Positions 44,563 to 53,646 of a DNA stretch of 64,000 nucleotides are shown here, piece by piece; position 1 is the stretch's first letter, and each line of letters starts with the position of its first letter. Source of the DNA: Polycyclovorans sp002706265 (lineage in GTDB: Bacteria; Pseudomonadota; Gammaproteobacteria; Nevskiales; Nevskiaceae); assembly GCA_963973915.1 (NCBI GenBank), contig CAXBBM010000002.1, positions 1 to 64,000 on the forward strand, in the 5' to 3' direction. A program made the translations under genes and the position numbers. The notes beneath the pieces were generated by a model. It was not told the DNA's origin, made no database searches, and saw only the letters and a list, made by a program, of their open reading frames with translations.

Positions 44563-46206
44563 CTAACGGCGGTCCAGTTCGCCTGCGTCGAGACGGCGAA
44601 TGTAGTCCTTGTAACAGCGCATGGCGTGGTGCCCCAGCAGCGCCAGCATGGGCAGGTTGATGAGCAGCATGAAGCCAATGGCCACGGTCGACAGCGCGTC
44701 GATCTCGACATCGGTGCGGATCACGCCCACCGTGGCCAGCACGATCAAGGCGCACCACAGCAGGCGAAACGCGGTCACGCAGCCGCTGCCCATGAGGTAC
44801 ACCAGACCCTGTTCGCTGTAGTAGCTCCAGGTGATGAGCGTGGACAGCGCAAACAGCCAAACGGCAATGACCACCATCCAGCGGCCGAGGCCGTCGAAGG
44901 CGTGGTCGAAGGCGCGGGCGGTGAGGGTCGCCGCCGGATAGTCGGCGAACACACCCGATTCCAGCAGCACCGGTGGCTGCTGGGCGGCCAGCGGCCGCCA
45001 GTCGAGGCCGCCGTCGGCGTCCAGCGAGGCGAAGATGCGGCTGCGTTGGCCATCGTCATCTCGCACCACCACGAAGACTTGCGCGCTGGCCCGCAGGTCC
45101 AGGCCGGGCGGCGCATGCGTGAGATCGGGCTGCCACTGGCCGGCGCTGCGTTCCACCATGGCCGGTGGTGTGGTCCACGGGGCCTCGGCGTTGCGGTTCC
45201 ACACCCCGCTGACCAGAATGACCAGCGCCGTCAGCGTGCACACCACAATGGTGTCGATGAAGGGCTCAAGGCCGGCAACAATGCCTTCGGTGGCGGGCTC
45301 GGGCGTCTTCACCGCCGCGTGCGCGATCGGGGCCGAGCCCAGCCCCGCCTCTGAAGAAAACAGCGCGCGCTTCATGCCAAAGATGAACGCCACGCCGATG
45401 GTCGCGCCGAGGAACGCGCCGCCCGCTTCGGTGGGCTGGAAGGCGCTGCTGACAATCAGCTTGAACAGGCCCGGCAACTGCTGCCATTCACTGCCCAGCA
45501 CCACCAGCGCGGCAATCACGTACACGCCGCACATCAGCGGCACCAGGGCCGCGGCGATACGGCCGATGCGGCGGATGCCGCCCAGAATGACCAGCCCCAC
45601 GATCACCGCCATGACCACGCCGCTGATCCAGGTGGGAATGCCGAAATAGCTGTGTGAAATTTCGGCCACGTTCCAGGCCTGGAACATGTTGCCGCCGGTC
45701 ACGCCGAACAGAATCAGCGGAATGCTGAACGCGGCGCCGATCAGCGGGGCAATCTTCGCGAGGCCGGGAATCTGCTTCAGGCCCTCGCGCGCCACATACA
45801 TGGTGCCGCCGCGCGGATTGGCCGGGTCGGAGGTGTCGCGGTACAGCATGGCCAGCCACACCTCGACACTTTTGATGGCCATGCCGACAATCGCCACCAT
45901 CCACATCCAGAACACCGCGCCGGGGCCGCCCAGCGCCACCGCAATGGCAACGCCGCCAATGTTGCCCAGCCCGACCGTGGCCGAAAGCGCGGCCGACAGC
46001 GCCTGGAAGTGGGTGAGCACGCCATCGCCATCCCCGGTCTTGATGCCGCGCCCGGTGACCAGCGCCACGCCGTGGGTCAGCGAGCGGTATTGCGAAAAGC
46101 CGCTCCAGAAGGTGAACACCACGCCCACCAGCAGCAGGGCCAACAGCACCGGCACCGACAGCATGACGGCGTTGAGCGAATTGATCAGCGAGAAAAAAGC
46201 ATCCAA
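44563..46206 (-). CDS. AGCS-family sodium:alanine symporter with extra domain
   Basis: Sodium/amino-acid symporter of 547 residues, longer than the usual 450-500. ALSATVGLGNIGGVAIAVALGGPGAVFWMW is covered by conserved helices, and the family motif SSEAGLGSAPIAHAA is present. An insertion of about 110 soluble residues (about 345-455 of the protein) lies between two late helices. It follows the NSS transporter gene on the same strand, 33 bases apart. A TTG start at 46206 is used; no better start precedes helix 1. Confidence 0.85.
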   Translation of the reverse strand: MDAFFSLINSLNAVMLSVPVLLALLLVGVVFTFWSGFSQYRSLTHGVALVTGRGIKTGDGDGVLTHFQALSAALSATVGLGNIGGVAIAVALGGPGAVFWMWMVAIVGMAIKSVEVWLAMLYRDTSDPANPRGGTMYVAREGLKQIPGLAKIAPLIGAAFSIPLILFGVTGGNMFQAWNVAEISHSYFGIPTWISGVVMAVIVGLVILGGIRRIGRIAAALVPLMCGVYVIAALVVLGSEWQQLPGLFKLIVSSAFQPTEAGGAFLGATIGVAFIFGMKRALFSSEAGLGSAPIAHAAVKTPEPATEGIVAGLEPFIDTIVVCTLTALVILVSGVWNRNAEAPWTTPPAMVERSAGQWQPDLTHAPPGLDLRASAQVFVVVRDDDGQRSRIFASLDADGGLDWRPLAAQQPPVLLESGVFADYPAATLTARAFDHAFDGLGRWMVVIAVWLFALSTLITWSYYSEQGLVYLMGSGCVTAFRLLWCALIVLATVGVIRTDVEIDALSTVAIGFMLLINLPMLALLGHHAMRCYKDYIRRLDAGELDRR

Positions 46207-46239
46207 GAGTCTTGGCCTTTACGGTTTATTGAGCGGATT

Positions 46240-47580
46240 TCAAGGGGTGCTGACGGCCTGCCAGACCAGCGCGACGATGGCCACCGGCGCGCCCACCCGC
46301 AGAAGCCAGATCCATGCCGTGAGCCACGGCAGGCGCAGGGTGCCGTCGTTCGTCAGGTGCGTGCAGGCCGGTTTGGCCCAGCGCCAGCCCACGAAGCTGG
46401 CCACCAGCAGGCCGCCCAGGGGCAGCATCACATTGTTGGCCAGAAAATCCATCCAGTCGAAAAAGGTTTTGCCGGCCAGCGTGGTGTCGCTCAGCGGGCC
46501 AAACGACAGCGACGCGGGAATGGCCAGCAGCAGGCAGACCAGCGAGGCCGCCAGAGTCGCGGCGCCGCGGCCAATGCCGTGCTCGTCCACCGCCCAGGCG
46601 ATCATCGGTTCGAGAATCGACACCGCCGAGGTCAGCGCGGCGATGGCCAGCAGGGCAAAGAACAAGGTGCCAAACAGGTTGCCGAACGGCATGCTCGCGA
46701 ACACGGCCGGCAGGGTGATGAAGGTCAGGCCCGGTCCGGCGCTGGGGTCCAGCCCCACGGCAAAAACCGCTGGCAGCACCATCAGCGCGGCCAGCACGGC
46801 CACGCCGACATCGAGCAGCACGATGATCAGCGTCGAACGTGGAATGTTCACGTTGCGTGGCAGGTAAGAGCCGTAGGTGATCATCACCCCCATGCCGATC
46901 GACAGCGAGAAGAACGCCTGCGCGGTGGCGCTGATGATGGTGTCGATGGTCACGCGCGAAAAGTCGGGCGTCAGCAAGAAGGCCAGCCCCGGGTCGGCGC
47001 CCGGCAGCGTCACCGAACGTGCGACCAGCACCAGCAGCAGCACGAACAGCAGCGGCATCAACACCTTGCTGGCGCGCTCGATGCCCTTGCCCACGCCGCC
47101 GGCGACGATCCACGCCGTCAGACCCATGAAGATCGTCGCGGCGAACAGCGGGCTGAAGGTGCGGCCCACGAAGCCGCTGAAATGGCGGCCGAGCACCGCC
47201 GGGTCGGCGGTCGGCAACTGGTTGCCCGCCATGAACACGATGTAGGCCAGGGTCCAGCCCGCCACCACCACGTAGAACGACAGAATCACGAACCCGGTCA
47301 GCACCCCCAGGCCGCCCGCCAACGCCCATCCGCGCCCGCCCAGCGCCCGGAACGCGCCCACCGGATTCCGCTGCGTGACGCGCCCCAGCACCATCTCGGC
47401 CATGACCAGCGAAATGCCGAAGGTCACCACCACGGCCAGGTAAATGAGAATGAACGCCGAACCGCCGTTCTCACCTGCCATGTAGGGAAAGCGCCAGATA
47501 TTCCCCAGCCCGATCGCCGACCCGGCCGTGGCCATGATGAAGCCGAAGCGGCTGCCCCAGTGTTCCCGTGCGGCCAGCAT
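46240..47580 (-). CDS. NSS-family sodium-dependent transporter
   Basis: Neurotransmitter:sodium symporter (LeuT/SNF family), 446 residues, eleven to twelve helices. Helix 1 carries ATAGSAIGLGNIWRFPYMAGENGG, with the substrate and sodium site, and FSLSIGMGVMITYGSYLP forms the helix-6 region. Probable substrates are amino acids. It is upstream of the AGCS gene, giving a two-symporter unit. The ATG at 47580 has GGGGA upstream. Confidence 0.9.
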   Translation of the reverse strand: MLAAREHWGSRFGFIMATAGSAIGLGNIWRFPYMAGENGGSAFILIYLAVVVTFGISLVMAEMVLGRVTQRNPVGAFRALGGRGWALAGGLGVLTGFVILSFYVVVAGWTLAYIVFMAGNQLPTADPAVLGRHFSGFVGRTFSPLFAATIFMGLTAWIVAGGVGKGIERASKVLMPLLFVLLLVLVARSVTLPGADPGLAFLLTPDFSRVTIDTIISATAQAFFSLSIGMGVMITYGSYLPRNVNIPRSTLIIVLLDVGVAVLAALMVLPAVFAVGLDPSAGPGLTFITLPAVFASMPFGNLFGTLFFALLAIAALTSAVSILEPMIAWAVDEHGIGRGAATLAASLVCLLLAIPASLSFGPLSDTTLAGKTFFDWMDFLANNVMLPLGGLLVASFVGWRWAKPACTHLTNDGTLRLPWLTAWIWLLRVGAPVAIVALVWQAVSTP

Positions 47581-48137
47581 GGTGCGCGTCCCCGAAAATC
47601 AATCCCGGGCCGATTCTGCCGGGAATTGTGGGTAGGCGTCTCACGGAATGAGACGGGAGTGGGGTAGGGTTGGACATTGCTTGCTCTATCGAGGCGACAC
47701 AGCGCACATGATTCGCGTCCATTCCCGCGTTGCTCGCGGTCGCATCATCAGGTTCGGCGTTGCAGGTTGACTGATGAATGCCTCCCATTTCGCCCACAGC
47801 GCCAATCGGGCAGGCCACCATCGCCAGAGCACGAGGATTTCGTACCCATCAGAACCTGATGGCGGTGGTCTACCCGATCACAGGCAAGTGCACCCACCTG
47901 CCCGCTCCGCCCTATGTACGACCACTCGCCTTAACGCCCGATCTTGGTGCTTTTCACACGAAACGTTATGAACCCGGATTGAAACCAGATCCGGAGGGTC
48001 GACGCGTATGCGCAGTCGCGCCTCACGCGGCTTGAGCGCCAGGCGTGGAACGACCTCTTGGGTTCATTCAGTTCATTCACGCGCAGTTGCGCCTGTCCGG
48101 GTACCCTCGGGCGCTTAATTTGCCGAAGGACAAGAGC
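47581..48137. other. 557-base region without a convincing gene
   Basis: Short overlapping frames exist in all directions but none has a family signature, good start signal or typical codon use. No terminator-like hairpin is evident. Promoters for the minus-strand NSS gene and the plus-strand lipoprotein gene must lie here. Confidence 0.4.
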
Positions 48138-48650
48138 ATGAAAGTGGCCTCGATTTTTGGCGCGTGCAGCATCGCGTTCGTGCTGACAGCCTGCGGGCCG
48201 AGTGAGTCTGAGCAGGATTTGTTTGCCGCAGAGGTGGCCGCACTCACTGAGCAGGCCGAGCAGGACGACGCCGCTCGCAACGAGCCGGGCGCGATGACTG
48301 CAGCCGGTGAGGCGGGCGATCCGGGCGTGGCCGCGGCGACGTCGGTGACGGTGCCGGAGAACTTTCCCGGCGACGTGGTCCTGCACCCCGACATGACGTT
48401 GTCATCGGCCACCGGCATGTCGGACACGATGATGCTGCAGGGCGAAGTGGCCGACGACATGGCGGCGATTACCGACTTTTATCAGCGGCAGATGGAGGCG
48501 CAGGGCTGGGTCGATGAGAGTGATGCTGCCGGGGCAGATATTGGCATGCGTCGCCTTCGATTCACGCAGGAAGATCGGGTGGTGGACGTGACCCTGACGC
48601 CCCGTGGCGATCAGACCGCGATCAACCTCGCCTTGTCGCCACGCCTCTGA
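48138..48650 (+). CDS. predicted lipoprotein
   Basis: Hypothetical lipoprotein of 170 residues with signal peptide and lipobox LTAC (about residues 16-19). An acidic, Ala/Glu-rich linker is followed by a C-terminal domain of about 90 residues (VPENFPGDVVLHPDMTLSS... ADDMAAITDFYQRQMEAQGW). The latter resembles small periplasmic proteins of unknown function. The start is supported by GAAGGA. Its stop abuts the convergent reductase gene. Confidence 0.75.
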   Translation: MKVASIFGACSIAFVLTACGPSESEQDLFAAEVAALTEQAEQDDAARNEPGAMTAAGEAGDPGVAAATSVTVPENFPGDVVLHPDMTLSSATGMSDTMMLQGEVADDMAAITDFYQRQMEAQGWVDESDAAGADIGMRRLRFTQEDRVVDVTLTPRGDQTAINLALSPRL

Positions 48651-49697
48651 TCACGGGTTTGACGTCGCTGGGGTGGCCGCTGACGCGGTACTGAGGGCGG
48701 TCAGTAATTCGGCACCAGACCAGTTGCGTTTGCCTCCGGATTCTGCGGCGCGGATCAGATCGATCAGCTTGGCGTTGACGGGGGCGGGTCGATGGTGGCG
48801 CTCGGCCAGCGTCGTGACCTCGCCGTTGATCCAGTCCACCTCGGTGGGGCGCCCGCGTTCGAGGTCGTCCCACATGGAGGATCGGGCCAGGGGATCAATG
48901 GCCAGCATGCGGTTGCCCAGTGCCCGGAAGAGCCAGTCGGGTGTGGACAGTGCACCCGGCAGCCAAGTGGCGGGCAGCGGCGTCAACTTGGCGGGCTGGA
49001 TGCCGTCGAGTGCCAGCAGTGCAAGCGCTTCGCGCTGGGCCATGGCAAGGCAGCGCCGGTAGTTGCGCTGTTGCAGTTCGGCCTTCAGCGGCAAGCCCGA
49101 CAGCGCATTGATGGGGTTGTTGAGGTTCATCAGCAGCTTGGCCCACAGCACGGCGAGCATGTCGCGGCGGGGCCTGAGGGGCATGCCCGCATCTGCAAAC
49201 AGCGCTCGCCACGGTGCCAGTGCGGCATGCGCAGACACCGCCAGCTCCCCGCTGGAGCCCTGATGAAAGCGGCCGTTGCCAGCATGGGCAATGTTGTACG
49301 GCACCATGCCGCTCAGCACGATGTGCTGCGGCAGGGCCGCGGCAAGTGTCTGGGCATTTCGGAGGCCATTCTGCAGGCTGATGAGCACGGCGCCGGGCCT
49401 CGCGATTGCCGCAAGGCCGCGGGCGATGTCGGCAGTCGCTGCCGATTTTGTGGTGACCAGGATCAGGTCGGCGTCGGCTGCAGCGCTCAGATCGGTGCTG
49501 AACCGGATGGCCGATGCGGCCACCCGCCAGTGTTGGCCGTGAAGGTCTGAAAGGTGCAGGCCGTGCTGCGCGAGCGCGTCGGCCATCGATTGACGGCCGA
49601 TGAACCCGACGCTGTTGCCGTGGGCGGCGAGGCGACCGCCGATGTAGCAGCCGACGCTGCCGGCGCCGACAACGCAAAGGGATGTCGCCAGTGTCAT
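48651..49697 (-). CDS. panE: ketopantoate reductase family protein
   Basis: NADP-binding reductase of 348 residues of the PanE/ApbA group, which reduces 2-dehydropantoate in pantothenate synthesis. The Rossmann motif is VVGAGSVGCYIGGRLA. VTTKSAATADI and LLMNLNNPINALSG are present, with the catalytic Lys in WAKLLMN. Several PanE-like paralogues are usual, so the true substrate is uncertain. The ATG at 49697 is chosen from the Rossmann start. Confidence 0.82.
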   Translation of the reverse strand: MTLATSLCVVGAGSVGCYIGGRLAAHGNSVGFIGRQSMADALAQHGLHLSDLHGQHWRVAASAIRFSTDLSAAADADLILVTTKSAATADIARGLAAIARPGAVLISLQNGLRNAQTLAAALPQHIVLSGMVPYNIAHAGNGRFHQGSSGELAVSAHAALAPWRALFADAGMPLRPRRDMLAVLWAKLLMNLNNPINALSGLPLKAELQQRNYRRCLAMAQREALALLALDGIQPAKLTPLPATWLPGALSTPDWLFRALGNRMLAIDPLARSSMWDDLERGRPTEVDWINGEVTTLAERHHRPAPVNAKLIDLIRAAESGGKRNWSGAELLTALSTASAATPATSNP

Positions 49698-49871
49698 GGG
49701 CAGACGTTGCCACAAAAGCAAAAAAGGGGCGCCAATGGCGCCCCCGATGCATGTGCAGTATCAACGTGGCCCGTCACCCCATCAAGGAATGCGACCGTTC
49801 GCAGGCCAGCGGGTCTGGCTGGCCGGGGTGGCGACAAGTGCAATCGACCTGACCATGCATGGCCAGCATGC

Positions 49872-50393
49872 TCATGGGGCGTCGACGCCCGGCAGCGGCT
49901 TCATGTTTGGCGGCAGTTTGGGCACTTGTATGTCGGCGAGGCCGGCGCGCATGGCGTCCTGCTGGGGTTGCGGGAGGCGGTTGAAGTCGTTGCGCGAGTA
50001 GGGTCGCCGCGCGCATTCCGCGTCGTAGGCATCACGCACTTCGCTGTTGCGGGCAATCGCCGTCCGCAGCGCCTGGATTTCTCGGTTGAGTGCCAGCGCA
50101 TCGGCGTTCAAGGCATTGCGCTGTCGGCGTATTTCGAGACCGGCTTCCAGATCATCTTTGCGCCGTGTCATGGACTGGTTGTCGAGTGCGCGGCGTCGCG
50201 CGAGGATCGCATCGCGGCGCGCATCGTGGTCGGCATGGCGCTGCAACAGTAGCGGCGACTGCGTGCGTAAGTGCTGGACGCGGTCAGCGCAGGCCGAGAG
50301 TTCCGCCGTGTTGAGCGGTGGTTTGGCCGCCATTGCAACAGTGGCGAACGCTGAGACCAAAAGGGTGGCGGCAAGGCGTTGAGCAGGAATCAT
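49872..50393 (-). CDS. exported hypothetical protein
   Basis: Protein of 173 residues with a signal peptide (LLVSAFATVAMA, cleavage about residue 22). The body is highly charged, Arg/Asp-rich and predicted coiled coil (about residues 45-130), and the tail is Pro-rich. No family is recognised. The ATG at 50393 follows a purine-rich GAGCAGGAATC. Confidence 0.6.
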   Translation of the reverse strand: MIPAQRLAATLLVSAFATVAMAAKPPLNTAELSACADRVQHLRTQSPLLLQRHADHDARRDAILARRRALDNQSMTRRKDDLEAGLEIRRQRNALNADALALNREIQALRTAIARNSEVRDAYDAECARRPYSRNDFNRLPQPQQDAMRAGLADIQVPKLPPNMKPLPGVDAP

Positions 50394-50551
50394 GAGGGCT
50401 GGGGTTGAGTGAACGGCACCGACGCTCGCGCAGTTCCCACGTGCTGTCAAGAAAAATGCTGCACCTTGCGTGTGAGCCCGACTGGCGGTTGGGCCAAGTT
50501 TGCGGCCCGTGCGCTCGTCTAAGCTGGCAACGGTCAACCTTGGAGCTTCTG

Positions 50552-51079
50552 ATGGATCTCGCAACCCTGCAGTCCACTGCGCCAGCCACCGAAACAGTGT
50601 TCGCGTTCTATGACGGACTGGCTGCCGCTGATGTGAATTTCATGCTCGGCCGCTGGCGTGGCGAGGGGCTGAACACCGGTCATCCCCTGGATGGTGTGCT
50701 GGAACGCTTCGGCTGGTTTGGCAAGGCGTTTGTCGACCCTGAGCGGGTGCATCCGCTGCTGTTCAAAAAGCGGGGCGGCATTCGCGCCTTGAATCCCGGC
50801 CTCATGCCGATGAATCTGGCGCTGCGCTGTCCGTGGCTGAACAACGATGTCGTGGCCGCAATGTTTCGCGTGTTGCAACCGCTGATGGCCACCCGGGCGC
50901 CGCGTGCCCGTTTGCGCACGGTGGAGTTTCGCGGGCAATGCACGTCCGCAATGGTTTACGACCAGCTCGCCATCATTGACGTGTTCCGCAAGGTGGACGA
51001 CAAGACTTTGCTGGGCGTGATGGACATGAAGGGCATGGAGCAGGCGTTCTTCTTCGTCCTGCGCCGCGACCAGAGCTGA
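50552..51079 (+). CDS. GXWXG/DUF4334 domain protein
   Basis: Protein of 175 residues with an N-terminal GXWXG motif domain (MLGRWRGEGLNTGHPLDGVLE) and a C-terminal DUF4334 (RTVEFRGQCTSAMVYDQLAIIDVFRKVDDKTLLGVMD). No enzymatic role is established. The ATG is preceded by TTGGAG. It is the last backbone gene before the ssrA-linked accessory block. Confidence 0.85.
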   Translation: MDLATLQSTAPATETVFAFYDGLAAADVNFMLGRWRGEGLNTGHPLDGVLERFGWFGKAFVDPERVHPLLFKKRGGIRALNPGLMPMNLALRCPWLNNDVVAAMFRVLQPLMATRAPRARLRTVEFRGQCTSAMVYDQLAIIDVFRKVDDKTLLGVMDMKGMEQAFFFVLRRDQS

Positions 51080-51091
51080 TGGCAGGCCAAT

Positions 51092-51369
51092 GGCAAAAAG
51101 AAACCCCGGCCACGAGAGGTCGGGGTTTTTGTTTGGTGGGGGTTGGTTCCCGGTATCAAAGGGCTGTTGACAGTACGCGATGCCGGCGTTCTGGCCAGTT
51201 GCGAGACCCTGCGTGCCGGTGCGAGAAGCGGGGGTTGACAGGCGAATCTGCGGACAATCAAGCAGGTTCTTTGCCCGGATCGGTCGCCGGGAAGGGCCCT
51301 CAACTTCGTCCGCTCGTTAGGACCGGTTCAGTTCCCAAACGTGAATCGAACCCGCGTCCGTAAGGCTCG
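51092..51369. repeat. ssrA-end-like repeat A
   Basis: An AACCCC...GGGGTT hairpin (51101-51130) is followed by TTTGGTGGGGG, then about 240 bases clearly homologous to repeat B. Shared segments include ATCAAAxGxCTxTTGAxAGTACG, GGACxATCAAGCxGGTT and AATCGAAxCCGCGTCCG. The hairpin also serves as intrinsic terminator of the DUF4334 gene. Confidence 0.75.
51101..51130 (+). terminator. intrinsic terminator after the DUF4334 gene
   Basis: The stem AACCCCGGCC / GGTCGGGGTT (one G-U pair) with loop ACGAGA is followed by TTT. It forms the first part of repeat A. Confidence 0.8.
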
Positions 51370-51834
51370 TTAGTCGTACCCCATCTTGAGCGCCTGGGCC
51401 TGCTCGGCCAGGGCATCGAGGGCCTTGCTGCGCTCAGCGTCGATCCGCTCCTTGTAGGCGATCACGTCCTGGTAGCGGACGCGACGGTGCGTGCCGATCT
51501 TGTGGAACGGGATCTCGCCGCGCTCCAGCAACTGCACGAGGAAGGGCCGCGAGACGTTGAGCACGTCCGCTGCGTCCTGGGTCGTCAGCTCGGCGTGGAT
51601 CGGGATGATGCTGACCGCGTTGCCCTCACCGATTTCGGTCAGAACGTCGACGAGCAGCCGCAGCGCCGACATCGGGACGCGAACTGGATGGGACGCGCCC
51701 TTGTCGTCGAAGATCTCGATCTGCTGGGTTTGCGCGCGGGTCTGCAGCAAGGCGGACAGCGCCCGGCCGCTCTCGCGGGCGATGGCGACTTCTTCGGCCG
51801 TCGGCAACGAATGGGTGGGAGAGCGTGTGGTCAT
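51370..51834 (-). CDS. excisionase-type HTH regulator, orphan antitoxin-like
   Basis: DNA-binding protein of 154 residues. After an N-terminal helical part it has the excisionase/MerR-like HTH AELTTQDAADVLNVSRPFLVQLLERGEIPFHKIGTHRRV, the type found in antitoxins of PIN-domain toxins. No PIN gene follows; repeat A lies immediately downstream. The tail ALAEQAQALKMGYD is shared with the unrelated XRE regulator at 54576. AGGAGG precedes the ATG. It is divergent from fic, so it may control that gene. The toxin partner may have been lost. Confidence 0.82.
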   Translation of the reverse strand: MTTRSPTHSLPTAEEVAIARESGRALSALLQTRAQTQQIEIFDDKGASHPVRVPMSALRLLVDVLTEIGEGNAVSIIPIHAELTTQDAADVLNVSRPFLVQLLERGEIPFHKIGTHRRVRYQDVIAYKERIDAERSKALDALAEQAQALKMGYD

Positions 51835-51894
51835 GGCAGCCTCCTGGGCGCTTCAAACAGCATGCATCATGGGGGGAAGCACAAACGAAATAAA

Positions 51895-51992
51895 CGAATA
51901 GTCGCAATATCCGAAATTGAAAAGGTCTTACCACGCGGCCCGCCGCGCGGCGAATAGTGACCCTTGTCGCCGCATTCTGTGCGACGAATAGT
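51895..51992. promoter_or_regulatory. three CGAATAGT repeats between the HTH gene and fic
   Basis: CGAATAGT occurs at 51895-51902, 51951-51958 and 51985-51992 on the plus strand. The last copy directly abuts the predicted -35 box of fic. The arrangement suits an operator for the divergent HTH protein. Confidence 0.55.
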
Positions 51993-52021
51993 TTGTGCGT
52001 GCGGGGATTGCGACCCATAAT
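51993..52021 (+). promoter_or_regulatory. predicted sigma-70 promoter of fic (leaderless)
   Basis: TTGTGC at 51993-51998 and CATAAT at 52016-52021 are separated by 17 bases. Transcription would begin close to the fic ATG at 52028, giving a leaderless or near-leaderless message. This fits the lack of a Shine-Dalgarno. Confidence 0.55.
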
Positions 52022-52027
52022 CTCCGC

Positions 52028-53203
52028 ATGAATGGCGGCGATTACAACTACATCTGGCAGGCTGGTGACTGGCCGAACTGGCGCTTCGACCTGGCGGCGC
52101 TGGCCGGCCCCATGGCTGAGGTCAGTCGCGCCCAGGGGCTCCTAATGGGCCGTCTGGCCGACGTGGGCATGGCGCTGCGTGATCAGGCGAGTCTTGCGGC
52201 ACTGACCGAAGACGTGGTCAAGACCAGCGAGATCGAGGGCGAGCAGCTCAATGTCGAGTCCGTGCGCTCTTCTATCGCGCGTAGGCTGGGCGTGGACATC
52301 GGCGCGCTTGCGCCGGTCGATCGGCACGTCGAGGGCGTGGTCGAGATGGTGCTCGATGCCACGGCCAACTGCCAGGCCCGGGTAACGCGGGAGCGTCTGT
52401 TCGGCTGGCATGCCGCACTGTTTCCCGCCGGCTACTCCGGGCTCTCCAAGATCAAGGTCGGCGCCTGGCGCGACGATGCCAGCGGGCCGATGCAGGTGGT
52501 GTCCGGACCCATCGGCCGCCAACGGGTGCACTTCGAAGCGCCGCCCGCCGATCGCCTCGAGGCCGAAACCAGCCGCTTCCTGGACTGGCTGAACGGGCCA
52601 TCGAACGAACCGCCGCTGCTCAAAGCGGGCCTCGGCCATCTGTGGTTCGTCACGCTGCACCCGTTCGACGATGGCAATGGCCGTATCGCGCGGGCCATTG
52701 GTGATCTGCTGCTGGCACGCGCCGACGGCAGCCCGCAACGCTTCTACAGTTTGTCGGCGCAGATCCAGCGCGAACGCAAGGCTTACTACGACATCCTGGA
52801 GCAGACCCAGAAACGGTCGCTGGACGTCACCGAGTGGCTCGCCTGGTTCCTCGACACGCTCCATCGCGCTGTCGACCAGGCGCAGCAGACACTCGACGCC
52901 GTGCTGACCAAGATGCGGTTCTGGCAGCGCTGGGCAACCACGCCACTCAACGAGCGGCAGGTGAAATTGCTGAACAAGCTGCTCGACGGGTTCGAAGGCA
53001 AGCTCACCAGCAGCAAGTGGGCGGCCATCGCCAAGTGCTCGCCGGACACGGCCCTGCGCGACATCAACGATCTGCTTGCGCGGGGTGTCCTGCGGAAATC
53101 GGATGCGGGCGGGCGCAGCACCAGCTACGAATTGAACGATCTTCCGGAGCCGATGACCTGGCATCCTGGGGGCATGTCAGGTCTTGAGTCGAAAATGCTC
53201 TAG
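52028..53203 (+). CDS. Fic-domain AMP-transferase-like protein with own inhibitory helix
   Basis: Fic protein of 391 residues. The N-terminal DUF4172-type segment is followed by the inhibitory motif T66SEIEG71, which fits (S/T)xxxE(G/N). The catalytic HPFDDGNGRIAR is at residues 211-222. A C-terminal winged-helix region (about 310-375) could bind DNA. This is a class II Fic in which the inhibitory helix lies in the same chain. Fic enzymes AMPylate proteins; the target is unknown. The gene lies between repeats A and B. Confidence 0.9.
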   Translation: MNGGDYNYIWQAGDWPNWRFDLAALAGPMAEVSRAQGLLMGRLADVGMALRDQASLAALTEDVVKTSEIEGEQLNVESVRSSIARRLGVDIGALAPVDRHVEGVVEMVLDATANCQARVTRERLFGWHAALFPAGYSGLSKIKVGAWRDDASGPMQVVSGPIGRQRVHFEAPPADRLEAETSRFLDWLNGPSNEPPLLKAGLGHLWFVTLHPFDDGNGRIARAIGDLLLARADGSPQRFYSLSAQIQRERKAYYDILEQTQKRSLDVTEWLAWFLDTLHRAVDQAQQTLDAVLTKMRFWQRWATTPLNERQVKLLNKLLDGFEGKLTSSKWAAIAKCSPDTALRDINDLLARGVLRKSDAGGRSTSYELNDLPEPMTWHPGGMSGLESKML

Positions 53204-53282
53204 ACCTCAATCACTTGGTCAATCACGATTCAGCGGCGGGGCAGTTGTCACGCTTGGCAAGGCCCGTGCGGAAACCCTCGAT

Positions 53283-53595
53283 AACACGCGGGAACCGGCG
53301 CGAGCGGGCAAGAAAAACCCCCAACCGAGAACGGCTGGGGTTTTGATTTTGGTGGTGGGGTGGTACCCCGCATCAAACGACTATTGAAAGTACGGAATCG
53401 AAGCGCTGCGGGCTGCTGCGAACCATTGCGAACTCGATCGAAAGGCCTGCTGGGGCGCCCTGCGGCCGTGGACGATCAAGCGGGTTTTTCGCTCTGATTG
53501 GTGCCCGGAATGGCCGCTCAACCTCGTCTGCTTTCCGGCGCCAGTTCAATTCCGGTTTGGGAATCGAATCCGCGTCCGATGCTCCGACCAAAAGC
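53283..53595. repeat. ssrA-end-like repeat B
   Basis: The first 63 bases (53283-53345) match repeat C with two mismatches and end in a terminator-like hairpin with loop region CCGAGAACGG. TTTTGGTGG follows. From 53350 the sequence is homologous to repeat A and ends with AATCGAATCCGCGTCCG, a tRNA/tmRNA T-arm-like stretch on the minus strand. Confidence 0.8.
53314..53344 (+). terminator. intrinsic terminator within repeat B
   Basis: AAAACCCC pairs with GGGGTTTT around an imperfect inner stem (CAACC / GGCT). It ends in TTTT and would stop fic transcription. The hairpin head CCAACC..ACGGyTGG is shared with the ssrA terminator. Confidence 0.75.
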
Positions 53596-53625
53596 ACACC
53601 CATTTACACCCATTTACACCCATTC
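53596..53625. repeat. 10-bp tandem repeats upstream of prlF
   Basis: ACACCCATTT occurs twice and ACACCCATTC once, head to tail (53596-53625). The period of about one helical turn suggests a protein-binding array; no identity is known. Confidence 0.7.
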
Positions 53626-53646
53626 GAGCCAGGCGTCCTTGGAGGT

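Noticed and set aside
51079..51363. Open frame ending in a RESNPRP-like peptide
   Set aside because: Peptides of this type arise from T-arm-like sequence (GGTTCGATTC) at RNA gene ends. The frame runs through repeat A and a terminator, so it is not a gene.
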